Assembly: GCF_039832105.1 (NCBI RefSeq)
Contig: NZ_JBDOHS010000012.1
Span: forward strand, 1 to 64,000
Direction: 5' to 3'
From: Dorea_A sp016295505
GTDB lineage: Bacteria; Bacillota; Clostridia; Lachnospirales; Lachnospiraceae
DNA: 64,000 nt
The notes beneath the pieces were generated by a model that saw nothing but the letters and a program-made list of their open reading frames with translations, did no database searches and was not told the DNA's origin. Each line of letters opens with the position of its first letter. Within the stretch, counting starts at the first letter, position 1. This document shows, in pieces, positions 25,441 to 34,854 of this stretch. A program made the translations under genes and the position numbers.

Positions 25441-27174
25441 CTAAAGCATTGCGTTGATCATAGCCAGGACTTCTTCACCCAGTTTTGCAGACTTTTCATC
25501 TGCATCTTCAAGAGATGTTCCCTTGATTCCATAGTAGAATTTAACCTTTGGTTCTGTTCCGGAAGGTCTTACACACAGCCATGCATCGTCTGTCAGCTCA
25601 TAGTACAGAACATTGGACGCCGGAAGACCGGTAGGTGTCACTTCACCTGTTGCAATATCCTTAATCGTATCAGCCTGATAATCTCTTGCTTTCAGAACCT
25701 TATATCCTCCAACTTCCATCGGCGGATTCTTACGCAGAGTCTCAAGGATTTCCTGAATCTTCTGAAGTCCTTCAATTCCCTTTAATGTGATAGACTGAAT
25801 ATCATCTTTGTAATATCCATACTTGTCATACATGTCCACCATAGCATCCCAAAGAGTCTTTCCCTGCGTCTTATAATATGCAGCAGCCTCACACAAAGCC
25901 ATCGTTGCAACGATCGCATCTTTATCTCTTGCGTGTGTTCCGATCAGGCAGCCGTAGCTTTCCTCAAATCCGAAAAGATATTCTCCCTTTCCGGTTGTTT
26001 CAAATCCAAGAATCTGCTGTCCGATATATTTGAATCCGGTCAGCACTTCAATCAGCCCTGCATTGTATCCCTTTGCGATCGCATCAGCCAGATTAGAAGT
26101 AACGATCGTCTTGATCAGATATCCATCCTCCGGCAGACTTCCCTGTGTTGCCAGTCTCTGACCGATCTCATAATCAGCAAGCAGACATCCTGACATATTT
26201 CCGGTCAGGGTATGGTACTCTCCATTCTGGTCTTTTACCCGTACACCAAGACGGTCTGCATCCGGGTCTGTTGCCAGTACCAGATCTGCATCCACTTCCT
26301 TCGCAAGCTTCAGCCCCAGTTCAAATGCTTCTTCTGCTTCCGGATTCGGATAGGATACGGTCGGGAAATTTCCATCCGGAAGTTCCTGCTCCTTCACAAC
26401 GTATACATTCGTAAATCCGAGCTCTTTTAAAATACGGCGTGCAGGAATATTGCCTGTTCCGTGAAGCGGGCTGTACACAATCTTAAGATCTTTGCCGACC
26501 GCATCGATAGAATCCTGATGGATCACCTGTTTTTTCAATTCTGCGATGTACGCATCATCCACCTCTGCTCCGATCACCTCATACAGGCCGGCCTCTTTTG
26601 CATCCTCAAGATCCATGGTTTTTACAGAACTAAAGTCCGTTACCGCTTTCACTTCCGCCATAATCCCCTTATCATGCGGCGGTGTGATCTGTGCGCCATC
26701 CTCCCAATATACTTTATATCCGTTATATTCCGGCGGATTGTGGCTTGCAGTAATATTAATTCCCGCAATACATCCAAGCTTACGCACTGCAAAAGAAAGC
26801 TCCGGTGTAGGACGCAGAGAATCAAATACATATGCCTTGATTCCGTTAGCCGCAAGACAAAGTGCAGCAACATCTGCAAATTCCGGTGACATACGACGTG
26901 AATCATATGCGATTGCAACACCTTTTGCCTGACCATCATTTTTAACTATGTAATTAGCAAGGCCCTGTGTAGCTTTCCTTACTGTGTAAACATTCATACG
27001 ATTGGTTCCTGCACCGATGATTCCCCTGAGACCGGCAGTACCGAATTCAAGTTCCTTGTAGAACCGTTCTTTAATCTCTTTATCATCAGCAGCAATCCCC
27101 TTAAGTTCTTCTTTTGTAGCTTCATCGAAATATGGATTACTCAGCCACTCTTCATAGTTTTCACGATATTCCAT
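25441..27174 (-). CDS. Phosphoglucomutase / phosphomannomutase (alpha-D-phosphohexomutase)
   Basis: Interconverts glucose 1-phosphate and glucose 6-phosphate (577 residues). The phosphoserine loop is TASHNPPEYNGYKVYW, the metal loop ATDPDADRLGV, the sugar-binding loop GFEESYGCL and the C-terminal phosphate loop RPSGTEPKVKFY. The length and the N-terminal YEEWLSNPYFDEATKEEL match the PgcA-type clostridial enzyme. It supplies glucose 1-phosphate to the nearby glgC/glgD genes. Start has AGGAGG upstream. Confidence 0.95.
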   Translation of the reverse strand: MEYRENYEEWLSNPYFDEATKEELKGIAADDKEIKERFYKELEFGTAGLRGIIGAGTNRMNVYTVRKATQGLANYIVKNDGQAKGVAIAYDSRRMSPEFADVAALCLAANGIKAYVFDSLRPTPELSFAVRKLGCIAGINITASHNPPEYNGYKVYWEDGAQITPPHDKGIMAEVKAVTDFSSVKTMDLEDAKEAGLYEVIGAEVDDAYIAELKKQVIHQDSIDAVGKDLKIVYSPLHGTGNIPARRILKELGFTNVYVVKEQELPDGNFPTVSYPNPEAEEAFELGLKLAKEVDADLVLATDPDADRLGVRVKDQNGEYHTLTGNMSGCLLADYEIGQRLATQGSLPEDGYLIKTIVTSNLADAIAKGYNAGLIEVLTGFKYIGQQILGFETTGKGEYLFGFEESYGCLIGTHARDKDAIVATMALCEAAAYYKTQGKTLWDAMVDMYDKYGYYKDDIQSITLKGIEGLQKIQEILETLRKNPPMEVGGYKVLKARDYQADTIKDIATGEVTPTGLPASNVLYYELTDDAWLCVRPSGTEPKVKFYYGIKGTSLEDADEKSAKLGEEVLAMINAML

Positions 27175-27218
27175 AACCGTACCTCCTGTCTTTAATACTA
27201 TTATTATACAACAGAAGA

Positions 27219-28211
27219 CTACAAATGAAAAGCAAATATCTCCTCTAAAAATCGCTTCTTCTCTTCATTCTGACGAATTGCCATCGTTAATTTTTCTACG
27301 TTTTTTACCGGAACCCAGGCCTTATTAGAATGATAATAAGTACTCACAACCTTCCAGAATTTTTCCGGGTAGATCAGACGGATTTTCAGATACTCAAGCT
27401 CTTCTTTTTCGAGCGGCCGGATCGCCGAATATGCATTCATCATATTATCTCCGAGTCTGATCTTCCATCCGTTCTTTTCCATTACTTTTCTCAGGAAATA
27501 ATACAGATCCTCTACCTGAACATCCCTCTTGAATTTCTCAAAACCGGTAACTGCGACATGTCCGCCCTGTCTGAGGATTAATACGTTATGGTAATTATAC
27601 TCTCCATGCGTCATACAACCGGATTCGATACTTTCCTGATACAGTTTTTCATATCCGGAAGCCTCCAGTTCGCGAATCGCCACATCTGCCCATTGATACA
27701 TCTGGTCAAAATACTTAAGAAACGCAAATTCAAACTCGCCTTTTGGCGCGATCCCTCTTGCAAACTTGCGGACCTTTTTCAATTCTCTGTTGTGGCGCAG
27801 ATATTCTTCCTTCAGATGCATTCCTGCAGTAACCGGATGTTCCATCTGATGCTTCATCAATATATGAAGTTTTGCAAGGTTTCCCGAAGCAGCAAGAAGC
27901 TCGGTCGGTCTTCTTACATCACATTCTCTTCCGGCCGGCCATTCTTTCAGCAGAAAACGTCTTCCGTCATCCGTTTCTGTGACACACTTTCCCTCCCTGT
28001 TCAGAACAATCCGGTCAATTCCTGTGTACCCCTGATTGTACAGATATTCGTAAAGCTCATAAAGCGCAGGAATTCTCTTCTCCGACGCCTCCACTTCTTT
28101 TAACAAAAAAAACCCCTGTCCGGAATCACACAAAAAAGCTCCCCTTATTTTTCTGATATCCGTAACATCTATCTCATACTGTTCCAGGATATTCCATTCA
28201 TACTCCAGCAT
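27219..28211 (-). CDS. cotS: CotS-family spore coat protein (kinase-like fold)
   Basis: A 330-residue protein of the CotS/YtaA/YutH group, which has an aminoglycoside-phosphotransferase-like fold. Visible parts are the N-lobe (FFLLKEVEASEKRIPALYELYEYL), the LAKLH region and a catalytic-loop-like THGEYNYHNVLI (aminoglycoside kinases have HGDxxxxN; here HGEYNYHN), followed by VTGFEKFKRD in place of the DxD metal motif, suggesting loss of kinase activity. The frame is open to an ATG at 28331, but that would put the first codons inside the spoVG terminator; the ATG at 28211, with AGGGGA upstream, starts at the family's usual position. Confidence 0.85.
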   Translation of the reverse strand: MLEYEWNILEQYEIDVTDIRKIRGAFLCDSGQGFFLLKEVEASEKRIPALYELYEYLYNQGYTGIDRIVLNREGKCVTETDDGRRFLLKEWPAGRECDVRRPTELLAASGNLAKLHILMKHQMEHPVTAGMHLKEEYLRHNRELKKVRKFARGIAPKGEFEFAFLKYFDQMYQWADVAIRELEASGYEKLYQESIESGCMTHGEYNYHNVLILRQGGHVAVTGFEKFKRDVQVEDLYYFLRKVMEKNGWKIRLGDNMMNAYSAIRPLEKEELEYLKIRLIYPEKFWKVVSTYYHSNKAWVPVKNVEKLTMAIRQNEEKKRFLEEIFAFHL

Positions 28212-28290
28212 AACCATCCCCTGCATTTCACATTCAATATTCTTTCTAATGTATGATATCAGGATTGCATTTATGCCAGATTCCACATGC

Positions 28291-28324
28291 AAAAAGGAAC
28301 TGTCACTTCTGCGCAACAGTTCCT
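28291..28324 (-). terminator. spoVG terminator, inside the nominal cotS 5' end
   Basis: On the minus strand stem AGGAACTGT / ACAGTTCCT, 12-nt loop and a TTTTT run, beginning 17 nt after the spoVG stop codon. Strong evidence that cotS translation does not begin at 28331. Confidence 0.85.
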
Positions 28325-28340
28325 CTTTCATTCATTTTTC

Positions 28341-28616
28341 TTATTCTTCCTCAGCTTCTTCGTTCAGCGCTTCTTCATATTTTTCAAGAATAATACTCTG
28401 AATGCGCTCTCTTGTTCCCGAATTAATCGGATGTGCAATATCACGGTATTCTCCGTCTAACGCTTTCTTGCTTGGCATCGCAATAAAGAGCCCTTTTTCG
28501 CCTTCAATAACTTTAATATCATGTACAACAAATTCATCATCCATTGTAATTGATACTACTGCTTTCAGTTTGCCCTCTTTTGCAACCTTACGTACCCGTA
28601 CATCTGTGATCTGCAT
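28341..28616 (-). CDS. spoVG: Septation/regulatory protein SpoVG
   Basis: A 91-residue nucleic-acid-binding regulator: MQITDVRVRKVAKEGKLKAVVSITMDD, VIEGEKGLFIAMPSKK and DIAHPINSGTRERIQ are the conserved blocks. In Bacillus and Listeria it affects septation and many mRNAs. Start at 28616 is set by AAAGGGG; an in-frame start 24 nt upstream has no site. Ends in an acidic tail (NEEAEEE). Confidence 0.96.
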   Translation of the reverse strand: MQITDVRVRKVAKEGKLKAVVSITMDDEFVVHDIKVIEGEKGLFIAMPSKKALDGEYRDIAHPINSGTRERIQSIILEKYEEALNEEAEEE

Positions 28617-28664
28617 TCTAATTCTGCCCCTTTCTTTCAAGCCGCTGCACTATAATTTCCCAAA

Positions 28665-29783
28665 TTACAGCACATACCTCTCGTTCTTTTCCACGACTAC
28701 TTTCACTCCATTTTCCCCAACATATCGTGTGTTTGCTCTTATAGTATCACGACTTTCCACAATACAGTTTTCGATATATGTATTGTCTCCAAGATAAACG
28801 TCATTCAGAATGATAGAATTCTTGATCACACAATTATTGCCTACAAACGTTTTCTTGAAAAGGATAGAATTCTCTACCGTACCATTGATAATACTTCCGC
28901 TTGCTACAAGACTGTTCTTGACTGCCGAACCCGGATTGTACTTTGCAGGCGGCAGGTCACTGACCTTAGAATAAATACTTGGCTGCTGCCTGAAAAAGTA
29001 TTCTCTTACTTCCGGTTTCAGGAAATCCATATTCGTCCGATAATATGCGTCCACCGTTGTTATGTTGCTCCAGTAATCCTTTATCTTATAACCGTATATC
29101 TTCTTCAGATTCTTATATCTGATCAGAATATCAGTTACAAAATCATGTCTGTCATCTTCTGCACAATGCTCAACCAGATCAATCAGAAGTCTTCTTCTGA
29201 TCACATAGATTCCCGTTGAGATCGTGTTGAAATTAGCCACCATCGGCTTCTCTTCGAATTCTTCGATACGCATGGATTCATCCATCCTGAGCGTTCCGAA
29301 ACGGCTGGCATCCTCTCCCGGATCCAGATCCTTACAAACTACCGTGATGTCAGCTTTCTTCTCAATATGATATTCCAGTACCTTATTATAATCCATCTTA
29401 TATACGGCATCACCCGACGTGATAATCACATAAGGCTCATGGCATCTTTTCAGGAAATCAAGGTTCTGGTAGATTGCATCTGCAGTTCCTCTGTACCAGT
29501 ATCCATTTTCAGCGGTAATCGTAGGTGTAAATACATACAATCCGCCCTGCTTTCTTCCAAAATCCCACCACTTGGAGGAATTAAGGTGTTCATTTAACGA
29601 ACGTGCATTATACTGAGTCAGTACCGCTACCTTCTGTATATGTGAATTCGACATGTTGCTGAGTGCGAAATCAATCGCTCTGTAACTTCCGGCGATCGGC
29701 ATAGCCGCCGCTGCTCTTTTCTGTGTGAGCGCACGCATCTTGTTGCTGTTTCCGCCTGCCAATATAATACCTACTGCTCTCAT
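28665..29783 (-). CDS. glgD: GlgD, regulatory-type glucose-1-phosphate adenylyltransferase subunit
   Basis: A 372-residue paralogue of GlgC that forms the heteromeric ADP-glucose pyrophosphorylase of Firmicutes. It has the nucleotidyltransferase fold and left-handed beta-helix but a degenerate start (LAGGNSNKMRALTQKRAAAAMPIAG) in place of the GGxGxRLxxLTxxxxKPA signature of active subunits. Start overlaps the glgC stop by 4 bp, so they are translationally coupled. Confidence 0.95.
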   Translation of the reverse strand: MRAVGIILAGGNSNKMRALTQKRAAAAMPIAGSYRAIDFALSNMSNSHIQKVAVLTQYNARSLNEHLNSSKWWDFGRKQGGLYVFTPTITAENGYWYRGTADAIYQNLDFLKRCHEPYVIITSGDAVYKMDYNKVLEYHIEKKADITVVCKDLDPGEDASRFGTLRMDESMRIEEFEEKPMVANFNTISTGIYVIRRRLLIDLVEHCAEDDRHDFVTDILIRYKNLKKIYGYKIKDYWSNITTVDAYYRTNMDFLKPEVREYFFRQQPSIYSKVSDLPPAKYNPGSAVKNSLVASGSIINGTVENSILFKKTFVGNNCVIKNSIILNDVYLGDNTYIENCIVESRDTIRANTRYVGENGVKVVVEKNERYVL

Positions 29784-31054
29784 GCTCGTTCACCTGCCTT
29801 TATCAATGTTTCTCCACTTTCCAGTATTCCATTCGGGTAGTCTTCTCTGGATGTAACACCGCTGATAGCAGTATTCTTTCCGACCTGTACTCCATCCGGT
29901 ATCACAGATTTTTCTCCGACTGCTACCAGGCCAAAGGAATAGATTGCCGGTTTCAGTTTATTCGGCACATCACTTCCGATTCCAAATGTAACATTATCTC
30001 CGATCACACAATTCTCTGCAATAATTGACTTATCGATCACACAGTTTCTTCCAGTTTTAACATCTTTCATAATGATGGAATCCCGGACAACTGTGCCCTC
30101 ACCTATAATTACGCCTGAACCGATCACACTGTTATGTACTTCACCATATATCTCCGCCCCATTACAGATGATACTTCTGTCTATCACTGACTGTGCGGAA
30201 ATATACTGTGGCGGGAGGATCTCACTGTTCGTATAGATCTTCCAGAATTCTTCATACAGATTAAATTCCGGAATAATATCGATCAGTTCCATATTCGCTT
30301 CCCAATAGGAACCAAGTGTTCCAACATCTTTCCAGTACCCGTTATATTCATATGCGAAAAGTCTTTCACCCTTTTCATGGCAATATGGAATAATATGTTT
30401 TCCAAAATCGCATCCCGGCTCGTCCTTAAGTGCCTGAAGCGCTTCTTTTAACACCGGCCATGAAAAGATGTAGATTCCCATGGATGCCAGATTACTTTTC
30501 GGCTGCGGCGGTTTCTCCTGAAATTCTGTAATTCTTCCGTCTTCATCGGTAATTACGATTCCGAAACGGCTGGCCTCTTCCATAGGCACAGGCATGGCAG
30601 CAATCGTAACATCAGCCTGATTTGCCTTATGGTAGTCCAGCATCACTTCATAGTCCATCTTATAAATATGGTCACCGGACAGGATCAGAACATACTCCGG
30701 ATTAAACTGCTCCATGTAGTCCATATTCTGATAAATTGCGTTCGCAGTTCCTGTGTACCATTCGCTGCTTTCACTCTTCTCATATGGCGGAAGAACCGTC
30801 ACTCCTCCGTAATTACGATCCAGGTCCCATGGGATACCAATTCCGATATGAGCATTTAAACGTAATGGTTGATATTGCGTCAATACACCGACCGTATCGA
30901 TTCCTGAGTTAATACAGTTGCTGAGCGGGAAGTCAATAATTCGATATTTCCCTCCAAATGCAACGGCCGGCTTTGCTACTTTCGCTGTGAGGACTCCCAG
31001 TCTGCTGCCCTGTCCTCCTGCCAGCAACATTGCTATCATCTCTTTCTTTCTCAT
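29780..31054 (-). CDS. glgC: Glucose-1-phosphate adenylyltransferase, catalytic subunit
   Basis: Makes ADP-glucose for glycogen synthesis (424 residues). The signature AGGQGSRLGVLTAKVAKPAVAFGGKYR, the metal-binding GDHIYKMDY and the ITEFQEKP substrate motif are intact, followed by a left-handed beta-helix. The frame is open upstream to 31120, but AGAAGGGGTG precedes the ATG at 31054 and the family begins at this Met. Divergent from murC. Confidence 0.96.
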   Translation of the reverse strand: MRKKEMIAMLLAGGQGSRLGVLTAKVAKPAVAFGGKYRIIDFPLSNCINSGIDTVGVLTQYQPLRLNAHIGIGIPWDLDRNYGGVTVLPPYEKSESSEWYTGTANAIYQNMDYMEQFNPEYVLILSGDHIYKMDYEVMLDYHKANQADVTIAAMPVPMEEASRFGIVITDEDGRITEFQEKPPQPKSNLASMGIYIFSWPVLKEALQALKDEPGCDFGKHIIPYCHEKGERLFAYEYNGYWKDVGTLGSYWEANMELIDIIPEFNLYEEFWKIYTNSEILPPQYISAQSVIDRSIICNGAEIYGEVHNSVIGSGVIIGEGTVVRDSIIMKDVKTGRNCVIDKSIIAENCVIGDNVTFGIGSDVPNKLKPAIYSFGLVAVGEKSVIPDGVQVGKNTAISGVTSREDYPNGILESGETLIKAGERA

Positions 31055-31182
31055 GTCTTCACCCCTTCTCAGTTGTCTTATTGCCCACATTATAACATAT
31101 ATTTTATATATGGTGAACAAATTTTACACTTTTTTTGAATTATTCGTTAACTTTTTGTGAATATATACCAAAAAGATATGGC

Positions 31183-31211
31183 TTGGCTTTTTTTTCATAT
31201 ATGTATATAAT
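31183..31211 (+). promoter_or_regulatory. murC promoter
   Basis: TTGGCT (31183-31188), 17-nt spacer, TATAAT (31206-31211). Leader of about 65 nt to the murC ATG. Confidence 0.65.
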
Positions 31212-31282
31212 AATATGAATAGAAAGTTATTTTTATGAATAGTTTTCCCTGAAACATATCTTATGAAAGAGGATGAAATCTT

Positions 31283-32662
31283 ATGTATAAAATCAATTTC
31301 GAAAAACCGGTACATGTACACTTTATTGGAATTGGCGGCATCAGCATGAGCGGACTTGCCGAGATTCTTCTGAAAGAAGGATTTACCATTTCCGGTTCAG
31401 ATAATAAAGAATCTGCTCTGACAGATCATCTGGAGACGTTAGGTGCCACCGTATTCTACGGACAGAAGGCTTCCAACATCATTTCCGGAATTGATGTGGT
31501 GGTATATACCGCTGCGATTCACGAGGATAACGAAGAATTTGCAGAAGCCAGACGACAGAATCTTCCTATGTTAAGCCGCGCCGAACTTCTCGGACAACTT
31601 ATGACCAATTACGAAGTTCCGATCGCTGTTTCCGGCACACATGGAAAGACTACGACCACATCCATGCTTTCTCATATCTTACTTGCAGGAGAGCTGGATC
31701 CAACCATATCTGTCGGCGGTATCCTGAAGGCAATCGGCGGCAATATCCGTGTCGGTGATTCCGGGTATTTTGTAACGGAAGCCTGTGAATACACCAACAG
31801 CTTTCTCCATTTCTTTCCAAAGATCAGTATCATATTAAATATAGATGAAGATCACCTGGACTTTTTCAAGGATCTGAACGATATCCGCAACTCTTTCCAT
31901 CAGTTTGCCAGACTGCTTCCGCCTGACGGAACTCTGATCATTAACAGTGAGATTCCTGATCTGCAGGATTTTATTGCAGATCTTGACTGTAAAGTTCTTG
32001 TCTATGGCAATAACAGTTCCCTGGACTACTGTGCGTCCAACATTCTCCACAATCAGCTCGGAGAGGCATCTTTCGATCTTGTAAGATCCGGAGAATTTGT
32101 GGACCGCATCGCCCTGTCAGTGAACGGAGATCACAACGTGTCCAATGCTCTGGCCGCTATCGCAGTTGCGGACCAGCTTCATATCCCGATCGAAACGATC
32201 AAAAAAGGCTTAAAAGAATTCCAGGGAACCAACCGCCGTTTCGAACATAAAGGTGAACGGAACGGAGTAACCATTATCGATGACTATGCACATCATCCGA
32301 CAGAGATTAAAGCGAGCCTCACAGCCGCTGCCCAGTATCCACACAAAGAGATCTGGTGCATCTTCCAGCCGCACACTTATACCAGAACCAAAGCTCTGTT
32401 TCCGGAATTCGTAGAGGCACTGACACACGCTGATCATATTATCCTTGCAGACATCTACGCTGCCCGTGAGACGGACACTCTCGGGATCTCTTCTGCAGAC
32501 ATTGCCCGCGAGCTGAAAAACAGAGGATGTGATGCCTATTATTTTCCATCCTTCCGTGAGATTGAAGAATTCTGCAGCCAGAGATGTCAAAAAGGTGATA
32601 TGTTGATAACTATGGGAGCCGGAGACGTTGTAAACATTGGGGAAGATCTCCTGAAGCGTTAG
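31283..32662 (+). CDS. murC: UDP-N-acetylmuramate-L-alanine ligase
   Basis: Adds the first amino acid of the peptidoglycan stem peptide (459 residues). Rossmann start HFIGIGGISMSGLAEIL, ATP loop SGTHGKTTTTSM, EACEY motif, NIDEDHLDF, NALAAIAVA and DDYAHHPTEI are all present. Has an AGAGG site. Its stop is directly followed by the DnaA-box cluster. Confidence 0.97.
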   Translation: MYKINFEKPVHVHFIGIGGISMSGLAEILLKEGFTISGSDNKESALTDHLETLGATVFYGQKASNIISGIDVVVYTAAIHEDNEEFAEARRQNLPMLSRAELLGQLMTNYEVPIAVSGTHGKTTTTSMLSHILLAGELDPTISVGGILKAIGGNIRVGDSGYFVTEACEYTNSFLHFFPKISIILNIDEDHLDFFKDLNDIRNSFHQFARLLPPDGTLIINSEIPDLQDFIADLDCKVLVYGNNSSLDYCASNILHNQLGEASFDLVRSGEFVDRIALSVNGDHNVSNALAAIAVADQLHIPIETIKKGLKEFQGTNRRFEHKGERNGVTIIDDYAHHPTEIKASLTAAAQYPHKEIWCIFQPHTYTRTKALFPEFVEALTHADHIILADIYAARETDTLGISSADIARELKNRGCDAYYFPSFREIEEFCSQRCQKGDMLITMGAGDVVNIGEDLLKR

Positions 32663-32694
32663 TTATCCACATTTTCCACAGTTTTTTATCCACA
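32663..32694 (+). promoter_or_regulatory. DnaA-box cluster upstream of the primosome operon
   Basis: Three same-strand boxes: TTATCCACA (32663-32671), TTTTCCACA (32672-32680, one mismatch) and TTATCCACA (32686-32694). They lie immediately after the murC stop and about 50 bp upstream of the -10 of the dnaD-like gene. Confidence 0.7.
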
Positions 32695-32743
32695 AAAAAC
32701 CCGGATTTTGACTCAAAAATTTCTTTTGCGTCCGTCCTTCAAG

Positions 32744-32752
32744 TGCTATAAT
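32744..32752 (+). promoter_or_regulatory. Extended -10 promoter of the dnaD-dnaC-prs operon
   Basis: TGCTATAAT, an extended -10; the -35 region (TTTTGC, 17-nt spacing) is weak. Leader of about 40 nt to the ATG, with GAGGAGG upstream of the start codon. Confidence 0.6.
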
Positions 32753-32796
32753 GACTCTACGGAAAACGAACAAACGAGGAGGACTGGCGTAAGACT

Positions 32797-33795
32797 ATGA
32801 AAGAACTGACCCTTACCAATTATGCACAGGCGAATACCACCGTGCTTGAAAATGAATTTATTGATCGTTATATGGTCAAGGCAAACGGAGAATATGTTAA
32901 GGTGTACCTTCTTCTGCTGCGCCATATGGATGAGTCCTCCGGAATGCTGTCCGTGTCCGAGATGGCTGATCTTCTGGAATGCACAGAAAAGGATATCCTG
33001 CGTGCTTTAAAATACTGGAAATCCCAGGGACTGGTAGACTACAGTGAAGATTCTCCTAAAAAAGCTGAATTCGAGACGAAAGAACCGACAGTGGACATGT
33101 CTCAGGAAAAACCCCAGAATATCCAGCAATATCGCACCCGTAAGGATCGCAAGGAGTTTAAAGAGCTTTTGTTTGTAGCAGAACAGTATCTTGGAAAGAC
33201 ACTTTGTGCAACAGATATTGACATGATCACTTATTTTTTTGATGAGCTGCACATGTCAGCCGAACTGATTGAATATCTGATTGAATATTGTGTGGAAAAC
33301 GGGCACAAGAGCATGCACTATATCAGGAAGGTTGCTCTGTCCTGGCATGAACAGAATATAAAAACCGTAGATGTTGCAAAATCCACTACTGTTCTATATA
33401 ATAAAAATTACTATTCCATATTGAACGCTTATGGCATCAAAGGACGTGGTCCTGCCGCTTCCGAGATCGCATATATCCGCAAATGGACGGATGAATACCA
33501 CTTTTCTCAGGAGATCATTCTGGAAGCCTGCGATCGTACAATGAACATGATTCATCAGCCAAGCTTTGATTATACAGACTCTATTCTGAAAAAATGGTTT
33601 GATAAAAACGTACATACGCTGAAGGATATCGAAGTTCTTGATGAAAACCATCTGCGCGAAAAGGAACGCCAGAAAAGACAGGCTGCCAGACCAGCCTCTG
33701 CATCTTCCAAGGACAGCGCCGGCAATAAATTCAATAATTTTGACGGACGCTCCTATGACATGAGTGAGCTGGAACGCAAACTGGTGCAGCAATAA
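32797..33795 (+). CDS. dnaD: DnaD-domain replication protein
   Basis: A 332-residue primosome component. The N-terminal part (about 15-80) is a winged helix (FIDRYMVKANGEYVKVYLLLLRHMD, SVSEMADLLECTEKDILRALKYWKSQGLV). Two DnaD/DnaB-II C-terminal-type helical domains follow, about 130-195 (DIDMITYFFDELHMSAELIEYLI) and 215-275 (YIRKWTDEYHFSQEIILEA with the YxxxI-like IHQPSFDYTDSILKKW end). DnaD-family proteins bind the origin and recruit the helicase loader, and the next gene is such a loader. DnaA boxes lie upstream of the promoter. Confidence 0.9.
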   Translation: MKELTLTNYAQANTTVLENEFIDRYMVKANGEYVKVYLLLLRHMDESSGMLSVSEMADLLECTEKDILRALKYWKSQGLVDYSEDSPKKAEFETKEPTVDMSQEKPQNIQQYRTRKDRKEFKELLFVAEQYLGKTLCATDIDMITYFFDELHMSAELIEYLIEYCVENGHKSMHYIRKVALSWHEQNIKTVDVAKSTTVLYNKNYYSILNAYGIKGRGPAASEIAYIRKWTDEYHFSQEIILEACDRTMNMIHQPSFDYTDSILKKWFDKNVHTLKDIEVLDENHLREKERQKRQAARPASASSKDSAGNKFNNFDGRSYDMSELERKLVQQ

Positions 33796-33837
33796 TTCCA
33801 CGAACCTATCAACAGACATAAGGAGAATGACTCTGAC

Positions 33838-34854
33838 ATGGCACTTTCCAATTCTCAGTACGACCAACTGATGCGCACATACGAACAACGACAACTGGAT
33901 AATGAATATCGTCTTCGGATGCGCTATGAAAAAGTATATTCTCTTATCCCGGAACTGGAAGAAGTGGATCATTCCATTTCTTCTTTGAGTATCCAAAAAG
34001 CCGGTCTCCTTCTGGACGGAGACGAAACCGCTCTCTCCACGCTAAAGGAAGAAGTTGAATCATTATCAGAAAAAAAGAAAGCTCTGCTGATATCTCATGG
34101 ATTTCCATCAGATTATCTGGAGCTTCATTATTCCTGCCCTGACTGCAAAGACACCGGATATATCGGACCCCGGAAATGTCACTGCTTTAAACGGGCAATC
34201 ATAGATCTATTATATACACAATCTAATCTCCGGGACATTCTGGAGAAGGAGAATTTTTCTACTTGTTCTCTTGATTATTATTCCAGCAACCATATCGATC
34301 CGTTGACCGGAAGATCCTCTCTGGAAGCCATGCAGACGGCACTTAAAGTCTGTCATGAATTCACAGATACTTTTTCCGGAGAATTTCATAATATTCTGTT
34401 ATATGGAGATACTGGTGTAGGAAAGACATTTCTTTCCCACTGCATCGCCAAAGAACTGATGGATGCCTCTTATTCTGTCATCTACTTTACGGCATCGCAG
34501 CTCTTTGACCAGTTTGCAGACACCCGCTTTGGAAGAAAGAATGATTCCTCTTCCGAAACAAGCGAGCATATCTACGACTGTGATCTTTTAATCATCGATG
34601 ACCTTGGTACAGAACTGTCCAATTCATTTACAACATCACAGCTGTTTGTTTGTCTGAACGAACGCATCCTGAGACAGAAATCAACGATAATATCTACCAA
34701 TCTTGCATTGGAAGAGATAAAATCTATTTATTCGGAACGAATCTTCTCCCGCATCAGCAGCAACTACACCATATTGAGGCTGACCGGAGATGATATCCGT
34801 ATCCAAAAAAAATTATTAAAAAACCTGGGAGGTACAAATGATGTTACGCCGTAA
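33838..34854 (+). CDS. DnaC/DnaI-like helicase loader ATPase
   Basis: A 338-residue AAA+ loader. About 1-95 is a helical N-terminal region; residues about 99-116 hold a CPDC...CHC zinc module (CPDCKDTGYIGPRKCHCF). The ATPase has Walker A YGDTGVGKTFLSH and Walker B LLIIDDLGTE, plus the sensor STNLALEEI and arginine-finger region ERIFSRI. It is likely to load the replicative helicase together with the DnaD-like protein. Its end overlaps prs by 17 bp. Confidence 0.93.
   Translation: MALSNSQYDQLMRTYEQRQLDNEYRLRMRYEKVYSLIPELEEVDHSISSLSIQKAGLLLDGDETALSTLKEEVESLSEKKKALLISHGFPSDYLELHYSCPDCKDTGYIGPRKCHCFKRAIIDLLYTQSNLRDILEKENFSTCSLDYYSSNHIDPLTGRSSLEAMQTALKVCHEFTDTFSGEFHNILLYGDTGVGKTFLSHCIAKELMDASYSVIYFTASQLFDQFADTRFGRKNDSSSETSEHIYDCDLLIIDDLGTELSNSFTTSQLFVCLNERILRQKSTIISTNLALEEIKSIYSERIFSRISSNYTILRLTGDDIRIQKKLLKNLGGTNDVTP

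Noticed and set aside
31124..31321. Minus-strand frame of 65 codons in the glgC-murC gap
   Set aside because: Overlaps the murC start and promoter, AT-rich translation, no ribosome-binding site.
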